A stretch of 64,000 nucleotides of DNA from Streptomyces sp. NBC_01498. Its GTDB lineage: Bacteria; Actinomycetota; Actinomycetes; Streptomycetales; Streptomycetaceae. The position numbers and the translations under genes were made by a program. Location: NCBI RefSeq assembly GCF_036327775.1, contig NZ_CP109598.1, positions 1,674,001 to 1,738,000 on the forward strand, read 5' to 3'. The first letter of the stretch is position 1, and every line of letters begins with the position of its first letter. Below the pieces are notes generated by a model. The model worked only from the letters and a program-made list of their open reading frames with translations, ran no database searches and was not told the origin of the DNA. Of this stretch, positions 9,245 to 16,663 are shown one piece after another.

Positions 9245-10459
9245 GTGCCTGCGATACGCAAGCTGCTGGCTTCGCTGGCCGCCGCGGTGGTTGTCACCAC
9301 CGGTTTCACGGCCTTGACCACGGGAACCCCGGCCCAGGCCGTGGTCCCGGCCGAGGCCGCGGTCCCCAGCACCATTCCGTTCACCATCACGAACAACTCC
9401 GGCCGCGGCGAACAGGTCTACATCTACAACCTCGGTACGGAGCTCTCGTCCGGCCGACAGGGCTGGGCCGACGCCGGCGGCACCTTCCACGCCTGGCCCG
9501 GTGGCGGCAACCCGCCGACCCCCGCGCCCGACGCCTCGATCGCGGGCCCGGCCCAGGGCCAGAGCATGACGATCCGGCTGCCGAAGTTCTCCGGGCGGGT
9601 CTACTTCTCGTACGGGCAGAAGCTCGACTTCCGGCTCGCCACCGGCGGCCTGGTACAGCCCGCCGTACAGAATCCGAGCGACCCGAACAGCAACATCCTC
9701 TTCAACTGGTCGGAGTACACGCTCAACGACTCCGGTCTGTGGATCAACAGCACCCAGGTCGACATGTTCTCGGCGCCGTACGCCGTCGGGGTCAAGCTTC
9801 CCAACGGCACCACCAAGACCACGGGGCACCTGAAGCCGGGCGGCTACAACGGCTTCTTCAACTCGCTGAGGAGCCAGCCGGGCGGCTGGGCCGGACTGAT
9901 CCGGACCCGGTCGGACGGCACCGTCCTGCGGGCTCTGGCGCCCGGTCACGGTGTCGCGTCCGGCGCCCTGCCGGCCGGCGTCATGAACGACTACATCGAC
10001 CGGGTGTGGGCGAAGTACGCCAACTCCCCACTCACGGTGACCCCGTTCACGAATCAGCCGAACGTCAAGTACGTCGGCCGGGTCTCCGGCAACGTCATGA
10101 ACTTCACCAACACCTCGGGCGCCGTGGTCACGTCGTTCCAGAAGCCGGACGCCGACAGCATCTTCGGCTGCTACAAGCTGCTCGACGCGCCCAACGACCA
10201 AGTACGGGGCCCGATTTCACGCACCCTGTGCGCGGGGTTCAACCGCTCCACGCTGCTGACCAACCCCAACCAGCCCGACGCGAGCGCGGCGGACTTCTAC
10301 AAGGACTCCGTCACCAACCACTACGCGCGGAAGATCCACGAGCAGATGGTTGACGGCAAGGCGTACGCCTTCGCCTTCGACGACGTCGGGGCCCACGAGT
10401 CGCTGGTGCACGACGGCGACCCGCGCGAGGCGTTCCTCACGCTCGACCCGTTCAGCTGA
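9245..10459 (+). CDS. Secreted GH64 beta-1,3-glucanase
   Basis: An extracellular enzyme predicted to hydrolyse beta-1,3-glucan (laminarin, curdlan, fungal wall), with the thaumatin-like fold of glycoside hydrolase family 64. The 404-residue product has a signal peptide (charged IRKL, hydrophobic 8-25, likely cleavage after AQA at about 32) and then a single catalytic domain. Family-typical stretches include FTITNNSGRGEQVYIYNLG, the WSEYTLND region and the C-terminal HYARKIHEQMVDGKAYAFAF. No binding module follows. The start is the GTG at 9245, preceded by GAGGAGGAAGA; the frame is open upstream but not conserved. Control by a LacI-type repressor is likely from the operator upstream. Confidence 0.9.
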   Translation: MPAIRKLLASLAAAVVVTTGFTALTTGTPAQAVVPAEAAVPSTIPFTITNNSGRGEQVYIYNLGTELSSGRQGWADAGGTFHAWPGGGNPPTPAPDASIAGPAQGQSMTIRLPKFSGRVYFSYGQKLDFRLATGGLVQPAVQNPSDPNSNILFNWSEYTLNDSGLWINSTQVDMFSAPYAVGVKLPNGTTKTTGHLKPGGYNGFFNSLRSQPGGWAGLIRTRSDGTVLRALAPGHGVASGALPAGVMNDYIDRVWAKYANSPLTVTPFTNQPNVKYVGRVSGNVMNFTNTSGAVVTSFQKPDADSIFGCYKLLDAPNDQVRGPISRTLCAGFNRSTLLTNPNQPDASAADFYKDSVTNHYARKIHEQMVDGKAYAFAFDDVGAHESLVHDGDPREAFLTLDPFS

Positions 10460-10475
10460 GCCGACGCCCCGTCAT

Positions 10476-10516
10476 GGCCGGGCCGCGCCCTCCGTGAGGA
10501 GGACGCGGCCCGGTCC
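10476..10516. terminator. Bidirectional terminator between GH64 and acyl-CoA dehydrogenase
   Basis: A near-perfect stem of about 18 bp (core GACGCGGCCCGG and its complement, one G-U pair) with a four-base loop, placed between the convergent stops at 10459 and 10525. Confidence 0.8.
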
Positions 10517-10524
10517 GTGTTCGG

Positions 10525-12486
10525 TCAGTCGATCGGCCGGTGGACGTTCTCCCGCCGGGAGGGGCCCGGTGTGGCGTCCGCGATCCAGGGGCCGTCACCG
10601 CTCGGGTCGACGATGCCCTGCTCCAGCCACGCGTACGTCCCGGACAGCACGCCCTTGACGACCGTGCGGTCGATGTCGTCGGTGTTGGACCAGAGCCGCG
10701 TGAACAGCTCCTCCACACGGATCCGCGACTGCCGGCAGAAGACGTCGGCGAGCTGGTACGCCTCACGGCCGTGGTCCCCCGTGGTGCGCAGCATCTCGGC
10801 CCGTACGCAGGCCGCGCTCATCGCGAACAGTTCCGCCCCGATGTCCACGACGCGGCCGAGGAATCCCTGCTTGGTCTCCATGCCGCCCTGCCAGCGCGAC
10901 ATGGCGTAGAAGGTCGAGCGGGCGAGCTTGCGCGACGACCGCTCGACGTAGCGCAGGTGCGCCGCGAGATCCGGGTGCCCCTTGGGGTGAAACTCCGCAT
11001 AGGAGTTGGGGAGTTGACCGGGCCCCGCGACGAGCTTGGGCAGCCAGCGCGCGTAGAAGGCGCCCGCCCCCGCGCCCGCCCTCGCCTTGTCGGACAGCGT
11101 CTTGTCCGGGTCGATGATGTCGCCGGCCACCGCCAGGTGGGCGTCGACCGCCTCGCGGGCGATCAGCAGATGCATGATCTCCGTGGAGCCCTCGAAGATC
11201 CGGTTGATCCGCATGTCGCGCAGGACCTGCTCGGCGGGCACGGCGCGCTCCCCCCGGGCCGCCAGGGAGTCCGCCGTCTCGAAGCCCCGTCCGCCGCGGA
11301 TCTGGACCAGCTCGTCCGCCATGAGCCAGCCCATCTCGGAGCCGTACAGCTTGGCCAGCGCCGCCTCGATACGGATGTCGTTGCGGTCCTCGTCGGCCAT
11401 CTGGGACGACAGGTCGACCACGGCCTCCAGGGCGAACGTCGTCGCCGCGATGAACGAGATCTTCTCGCCGACCGCCTCGTGGTGGGCGACGGGCTTGCCC
11501 CACTGTTCGCGCGCCGCCGTCCACTCACGGGCGATCTTGAGGCACCACTTGCCGGCGCCGACGCACATGGCGGGCAGCGAGAGGCGGCCGGTGTTGAGCG
11601 TGGTGAGCGCGATCTTGAGACCGGCGCCCTCGGGGCCGATACGGTTCGCCGCCGGGACCCGCACCTGGTGGAAGCGGGTGACCCCGTTCTCCAGACCGCG
11701 CAGGCCCATGAAGGCGTTGCGGTTCTCCACGGTGATGCCGGGCGAGTCCGCCTCGACGACGAAGGCGGTGATACCGCCCCGGCGCCCCTCGGACTTCGGT
11801 ACGCGGGCCATCACGACGAGCAGGTCCGCGACGACGCCGTTGGTCGTCCAGAGCTTCACGCCGTCCAGCACGTAGTCGTCCCCGTCGCGTACGGCGCTGG
11901 TCGCGAGCCGGGCGGGGTCGGATCCCACGTCGGGCTCCGTAAGGAGGAAGGCGGAGATGTCGGTACGGGCGAGACGCGGCAGGAACGCGTCCTTCTGTTC
12001 CTGGGTGCCGAACATCTTGAGCGGCTGCGGTACGCCGATCGACTGATGCGCGGAGAGCAGCGCGCCGATCGACGCGTTCGCCATGCCGACCAGGGCGAGG
12101 GCCTTGTTGTAGTACACCTGGGTGAGGCCGAGGCCGCCGTATTTCCTGTCGATCTTCATGCCGAAGGCGCCGAGTTCCTTGAGGCCGGCCACGACCTCGT
12201 CGGGGATGCGCGCCTCGCGCTCGATCCGTGCACCGTCGATCCGGGTCTCGCAGAAGTCCCGCAGCGTGGCCAGGAAGGCTTCTCCGCGCCGTACGTCCTC
12301 CGCGGCGGGTGCGGGGTGGGGGTGGATGAGATCGAGCCGGAAACGGCCGAGGAAGAGCTCCTTGGCGAAGCTGGGCCTGCGCCAGCCCTGCTCTCGGGCG
12401 GCCTCGGCCACCTGTCGTGCTTCGCGTTCGGAGACCTTGGGCTCCGGGGCCTGGGCCGTGTCGAAGGAATCGGATGGAGCGGACAT
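10525..12486 (-). CDS. Acyl-CoA dehydrogenase, long (about 650-aa) form
   Basis: FAD-dependent dehydrogenase predicted to introduce the trans-2 double bond in acyl-CoA at the start of beta-oxidation. At 653 residues it is far longer than the usual 380 and resembles the VLCAD/ACAD9 layout: an N-terminal helical domain, a middle beta domain with the FAD signature LLTEPDVGSDPA, a C-terminal helical domain with IRGGRGFETAD, and an extra C-terminal helical extension (about 480-653) ending near the Trp-rich RLWSNTDDIDRTVVKG. The start ATG follows GGTGAG. It is a single-gene unit with a strong palindrome about 80-95 nt upstream. Confidence 0.9.
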   Translation of the reverse strand: MSAPSDSFDTAQAPEPKVSEREARQVAEAAREQGWRRPSFAKELFLGRFRLDLIHPHPAPAAEDVRRGEAFLATLRDFCETRIDGARIEREARIPDEVVAGLKELGAFGMKIDRKYGGLGLTQVYYNKALALVGMANASIGALLSAHQSIGVPQPLKMFGTQEQKDAFLPRLARTDISAFLLTEPDVGSDPARLATSAVRDGDDYVLDGVKLWTTNGVVADLLVVMARVPKSEGRRGGITAFVVEADSPGITVENRNAFMGLRGLENGVTRFHQVRVPAANRIGPEGAGLKIALTTLNTGRLSLPAMCVGAGKWCLKIAREWTAAREQWGKPVAHHEAVGEKISFIAATTFALEAVVDLSSQMADEDRNDIRIEAALAKLYGSEMGWLMADELVQIRGGRGFETADSLAARGERAVPAEQVLRDMRINRIFEGSTEIMHLLIAREAVDAHLAVAGDIIDPDKTLSDKARAGAGAGAFYARWLPKLVAGPGQLPNSYAEFHPKGHPDLAAHLRYVERSSRKLARSTFYAMSRWQGGMETKQGFLGRVVDIGAELFAMSAACVRAEMLRTTGDHGREAYQLADVFCRQSRIRVEELFTRLWSNTDDIDRTVVKGVLSGTYAWLEQGIVDPSGDGPWIADATPGPSRRENVHRPID

Positions 12487-12564
12487 CGGGAACTCACCTC
12501 GCCGCGAACGTCGGGTCGATGGGCCCGACCGGCCAAGGCGGTGTGGTGACGCCCTGGTGGGTTA

Positions 12565-12580
12565 AGTACCGGCCGGTACT
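12565..12580. promoter_or_regulatory. Perfect 16-bp palindrome, probable operator
   Basis: AGTACCGGCCGGTACT is a perfect palindrome centred about 86 nt upstream of the acyl-CoA dehydrogenase start. It is the only strong dyad between that gene and the terminator of the upstream gene. Dyads of this size in front of acyl-CoA dehydrogenase genes are typically TetR-family sites; which repressor binds is not known. Confidence 0.6.
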
Positions 12581-12670
12581 ACTCGTCCGTATCTACCCGA
12601 TTACCAGGGGCCCAGCCAGTCCGGCCGCACACCGTCGGGGCGGTGGGGCGGGGTCCGGGGGCGTACACGG

Positions 12671-12708
12671 TGAGGGCCGGGAGCGCCGCGCGGCGCTCCC
12701 GGCCCTCA
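12671..12708 (-). terminator. Terminator of the aldehyde dehydrogenase gene
   Basis: A perfect 38-bp palindrome (half-site TGAGGGCCGGGAGCGCCGC) about 75 nt past the aldehyde dehydrogenase stop. It forms an extremely stable hairpin with at most a tetraloop. Confidence 0.85.
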
Positions 12709-12782
12709 CTCCTTCGTACAGAGGCGCACGCGTTCCGCCGGCACGCAGTCCGGACGGGGCGGCTGTGCGGGGCACGGTCCTC

Positions 12783-14243
12783 TCAGAGGGCGAGGCCCGT
12801 GAAAACCATCACCCGCTCGTACGTGTAGTCGTCCATCGCGTACTTGACGCCCTCGCGGCCGACGCCGGAGCGCTTGACGCCGCCGTACGGCATCTGGTCG
12901 GCCCGGTACGAGGGGACGTCGCCCACGATCACGCCGCCGACCTCGAGCGCCCGGTGGGCGCGGAACGCGGCCTGCACGTCGTGGGTGAAGACACCTGCCT
13001 GAAGGCCGTACTTGGAGTCGTTCACCGTCGCGAACGCCGCTGCCTCGCCGTCGACGCTGCTGAGTGTGAGGACGGGGCCGAACGCCTCCTCGCAGGAGAG
13101 CGTGACGTCCGCCGGGACGTCGGCGAGGACGGTGGGGGCGTACGAGGAGCCGTCCCGCTTGCCGCCGGCCAGGAGCGTGGCGCCCGCGCGCACGGCCTCG
13201 TCCACCCATTCCTCGACCCGCTTGGCGGCGTCCTCGTTGACGAGGGGGCCGACGTCCGTGGCGTCGTCGGACGGGTCCCCGGTGACCTGTGCCTCGACGG
13301 CCGCGACGATCTTCGGTACGAGGCGCTCGTACAGGGACGCGTCCGCGACGACGCGCTGCACGGAGATGCAGGACTGGCCGCCCTGGTAGTTGGCGAAGGC
13401 TCCGATGCGGGTGGCCGCCCAGTCGAGGTCCTTCTCGCTGTTGTAGTCGGCGAGCACAACTGCCGCACCGTTACCGCCGAGTTCGAGGGTGCAGTGCTTG
13501 CGCGGGACCGAGTCCATGATGGCGAAGCCGACCTTGTCGGAGCCGGTGAAGGAGATCACGGGCAGCCGCTCGTCCTGGACGAGGGCGGGCATCCGGTCGT
13601 TGGCGACGGGCAGCACGGACCAGGCACCGGCAGGCAGTTCGGTCTCGGCGAGCAGTTCGCCGATGAGCAGGCCGGAGAGCGGCGTCGCCGGGGCGGGCTT
13701 GAGGATGATCGGGGTGCCGACCGCGAGGGCGGGGGCGATCTTGTGGGCGCAGAGGTTCAGCGGGAAGTTGAACGGCGCGATGCCGAGTACGACGCCGCGC
13801 GGGAAGCGGCGGGTGAGCGCCAGGCGCCCGGTGCCGCCGGCGTCGGTGTCGAGTCGCTGGGCCTCGCCGCCGTTGAACCGGCGGGACTCCTCCGCCGCGA
13901 ACCGGAACACCGACACGGCGCGGCCGACCTCGCCGCGTGCCCACTTCATGGGCTTGCCGTTCTCGGCGGAGATCAGACGGGCGATCTCCTCGGTGCGCTC
14001 GACGAGGCGACGCGACACATGGTCGAGCGCGGCGGCCCGGACGTGCGCGGGCGTCGCGGCGAACTCGTCACGCACGGCGTACGCGGCGGCGACGGCCTCC
14101 TCGACCTGCGCCTCCGTCGGGACGGCGACCTTGCCGACGAGCCGGCCGTCCCAGGGGGACGTGACGTCGAAGGTCTCCTCACCGGTGGCGGGGCGTCCGG
14201 CGAGCCAGAAGGCATGGGTGGCTGCCACGGTTTCGTTCGGCAT
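12783..14243 (-). CDS. NAD(P)-dependent aldehyde dehydrogenase
   Basis: An ALDH-superfamily enzyme of 486 residues. All core motifs are present: FNFPLNLCAHKIAPA (159-173), SFTGS (231-235), the general-base glutamate E254 in LELGGNG and the nucleophile C292 in GGQSCISVQR. The N-Q-G-G-Q-S-C form is of the glyceraldehyde/lactaldehyde-like group rather than the classic G-Q-x-C-T betaine-aldehyde group, so the substrate is uncertain. The start ATG (MPNETV) is in the correct frame. With the PucR regulator and gabT nearby a role as succinate-semialdehyde dehydrogenase is possible, but this is inference only. Confidence 0.88.
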   Translation of the reverse strand: MPNETVAATHAFWLAGRPATGEETFDVTSPWDGRLVGKVAVPTEAQVEEAVAAAYAVRDEFAATPAHVRAAALDHVSRRLVERTEEIARLISAENGKPMKWARGEVGRAVSVFRFAAEESRRFNGGEAQRLDTDAGGTGRLALTRRFPRGVVLGIAPFNFPLNLCAHKIAPALAVGTPIILKPAPATPLSGLLIGELLAETELPAGAWSVLPVANDRMPALVQDERLPVISFTGSDKVGFAIMDSVPRKHCTLELGGNGAAVVLADYNSEKDLDWAATRIGAFANYQGGQSCISVQRVVADASLYERLVPKIVAAVEAQVTGDPSDDATDVGPLVNEDAAKRVEEWVDEAVRAGATLLAGGKRDGSSYAPTVLADVPADVTLSCEEAFGPVLTLSSVDGEAAAFATVNDSKYGLQAGVFTHDVQAAFRAHRALEVGGVIVGDVPSYRADQMPYGGVKRSGVGREGVKYAMDDYTYERVMVFTGLAL

Positions 14244-14639
14244 TGCGGGTCCCGGCCCTTCCGAGATGGGTGAAGCTGTCCCTCCCACCGTAGGGGTGGT
14301 GACCGTCGACGTGATTTGTCCGGGGTGGAGTGGTGGCGGGGACGGGCTGTGACGCTTTGGCACACGTGGCGTCGGGGTGGGTCGCCGGGGCGCGGCCGAG
14401 GGGGCGCTGCGGACGGGGCACGGGCGACGGGGCGGGGTGTTGGGGGAGGGACGTGGGAAGGGAGGGGTGACGGGGCGGCGGCAGGAGGGCGCGGCGGCCG
14501 TACCTCGACGGGGTCGCTCGGCCCACCGCAGGGCGGTGGTGGTGGCCCGGCGGCGGGCCCGGCGGCACAACTTCCGAACACGTCGCGGCAGTTGGGACCG
14601 GTGGTGCGCGACGCGGATGTCCGTGTCGGCATGCCCGTA
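14244..14639. other. Intergenic, upstream of the aldehyde dehydrogenase gene
   Basis: A gap of 546 nt separates the aldehyde dehydrogenase start from the PucR-type regulator stop. The part listed here is G-rich. It should hold the aldehyde dehydrogenase promoter, but I could not identify one. No convincing small gene was found. Confidence 0.4.
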
Positions 14640-14712
14640 TGCCGGACCTGGGCGGGGGCCGGACCTGGGCGGGTCGGGCCTGGTCGGGTCGGGCCTGGGC
14701 GGGTCGGGCCGG
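14640..14712. repeat. G-rich degenerate tandem repeat
   Basis: About four imperfect copies of a 14-nt unit related to GGCGGGTCGGGCCT follow one another between the PucR-type gene and the aldehyde dehydrogenase gene. This is simple-sequence expansion on a background of very high GC. Confidence 0.6.
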
Positions 14713-14789
14713 TCACGGGGCCACGCGGGCGATAGGACCGGGTGACGCCGGACGGACATTCGCCGGGGCGGGCATGTGGCCCGGCTGGC

Positions 14790-16394
14790 TCAGGCGGACT
14801 GGGCTCCCGGCGGTGTCGCGGAGGTGGTCTTGAGGGCCAGCCAGAGCTCCATACGGACGTCCGGGTCGTCCAGTGTCCGGCCGAGGATCTCCTCGACACG
14901 GCGCATGCGATAACGCAGCGTATGCCGGTGCACACCCAGGTCGGCCGCCGCGGCGTCCCACTGGCCGTGGCGCGAGAGCCAGGCCCGGAGAGAGGCCACC
15001 AGGTCGCCGCGCCCCTTGGCGTCGTGTTCGTAGAGCGCGCGCAGCATGCCGTCGGCGAAGGCCCGCACCGCGTCGTCGGCGAGGAGCGGCAACAGCGACC
15101 CGGCCGCCAGTTCCTCGTGCTCCACCAGTGCGCGGCCCCGTCGGCGCGCGACGGACAGCGACTGCTCGGCCTGTTTGTACGCGCCGGCGGCCGCGATCGG
15201 CCCCGTCGGGGCGGAGAGACCGATGACGACACCCGCGTCGTCGGCCTGCTGCTCCTTGTACGTCTCGCAGGCGGCGGTGACCGCTCCCCCGTCCGCCGCG
15301 AGCACGACCAGCCGTTCCTCGCCGTCGGGGACGGCGAGCACCGCTTCCCCTCCGTGCGCCGCCGAAGCCTCCAGCGTGTCGGTCAGGGTCTGGAGCGGAT
15401 GGGTCGCCGTGGGATCCCGGACGTCGGAGGCGGCGTCGGCCGGTTCGGCGACGAGCAGCCGGAACGGGGCGTCCAGCAGCCCCCCGTACAGGTCTCCCGC
15501 CACCGCCCGCGCGTGGTCGGGCTGCCCCGAGAGCAGCATCCGCAGCACCGCGGACCCGAGCCGCTGCTCGGCCTCCTGGAGCGCGCGCGACCGCTCCGTG
15601 GTGAGCGTCAGCAGAGCCACCGCCGAGTGCACCGCGTACCGCTCCGCCGTGCCCAGGGCCGCCCCCGTACCGACGGCGAGCGCGCCCCGTACCCGTCGGC
15701 CGGAGCCCAGGGACTGGAGCTCGACCCGGTCGTCCGGGTCGCCTACCACGGCGCTGGCGGGGGCCGGCCGCTTCCGCAGCCGTTCCACCTCGGGCCGGAG
15801 GCGGCTGGCCCGGCGTGCGGCCCAGTCCGGCGCGGCGGCGATCACCGCGCCGGTCGCGTCGTAGAGCGCGGCCCAGCCGTCGACGTGCGCCGCGAGGCGT
15901 GACAGCAGCGCCGTCGGACCTTCGGAGAGCGCCGCGCGGGTCAGCTCCCGCTGTGCCTCGAAGCCCGCCGTCACCGACCGGTACTGATCCGCCGCGATCG
16001 CCGCCGAGACGGCCTTGCTGATCGCGAGGAAGGGCGTACGGCGCGGTACGGCGATGAGCGGCAGGCCCTCGTCCCGCGCCGCGTCGACCAGGGCGTCCGG
16101 GATGTCCTCGTAGTTGACGCCGACGGCGAAGCCCAGTCCGACGACACCGGCGCCGACGAGGCGTCGCACGTAGCGCCGCATGGCCTCGGGGTCCTCGGCG
16201 TGCAGTGTGACGGCGGTGACGAGCAGCAGTTCGCCGCCGTCCATGTACGGCACCGGGTCTTCGAGTTCGCTGACGTGTGCCCAGCGCACCGGTGTGTCGA
16301 GCCGGTCCTCCCCCGCGCGCACGGTGAGCTTGAGCGCCGAGTGCTGGATGAGCGAGGCGAGCGTGGGCGGCATGGCGGACCGTAGGACCTTCAT
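14790..16394 (-). CDS. PucR-family transcriptional regulator
   Basis: A DNA-binding regulator of 534 residues with the three-part PucR/CdaR architecture: an N-terminal PucR sensory domain (about 10-130, opening LASLIQHSALKLTV), a GGDEF-like middle region (about 290-410) and a C-terminal HTH_30 domain whose recognition region is AAADLGVHRHTLRYRMRRVE (about 480-500). Members of this family control purine, GABA and other amine catabolism. Its position between an aldehyde dehydrogenase and gabT suggests it governs GABA use; that link is inference. Confidence 0.88.
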   Translation of the reverse strand: MKVLRSAMPPTLASLIQHSALKLTVRAGEDRLDTPVRWAHVSELEDPVPYMDGGELLLVTAVTLHAEDPEAMRRYVRRLVGAGVVGLGFAVGVNYEDIPDALVDAARDEGLPLIAVPRRTPFLAISKAVSAAIAADQYRSVTAGFEAQRELTRAALSEGPTALLSRLAAHVDGWAALYDATGAVIAAAPDWAARRASRLRPEVERLRKRPAPASAVVGDPDDRVELQSLGSGRRVRGALAVGTGAALGTAERYAVHSAVALLTLTTERSRALQEAEQRLGSAVLRMLLSGQPDHARAVAGDLYGGLLDAPFRLLVAEPADAASDVRDPTATHPLQTLTDTLEASAAHGGEAVLAVPDGEERLVVLAADGGAVTAACETYKEQQADDAGVVIGLSAPTGPIAAAGAYKQAEQSLSVARRRGRALVEHEELAAGSLLPLLADDAVRAFADGMLRALYEHDAKGRGDLVASLRAWLSRHGQWDAAAADLGVHRHTLRYRMRRVEEILGRTLDDPDVRMELWLALKTTSATPPGAQSA

Positions 16395-16663
16395 GAGGAG
16401 GACGAGCGGACGTTTTCGCCGTCCCGTAGCAACGGCTTACCCCAATGGTGCCAGGGTGTACGAGAACGGGGACGCGGGTCCGCGCGAGTAGGCGCACGGC
16501 GGGCCCGTTCGCGGCCCCAGGTCCTGCGCTTCCCGGGCGGGCCGTCTCCGACGTCTCCTTCCCTCCGTCGACGACGTCCCCTCCTTACGGAGGTCGGAGC
16601 GGCGCCGCCGCCTCTTGGAGAGGACGCGCTCCCGGCGCGGGCGCTCCGGTCGTCCGCGATCGC

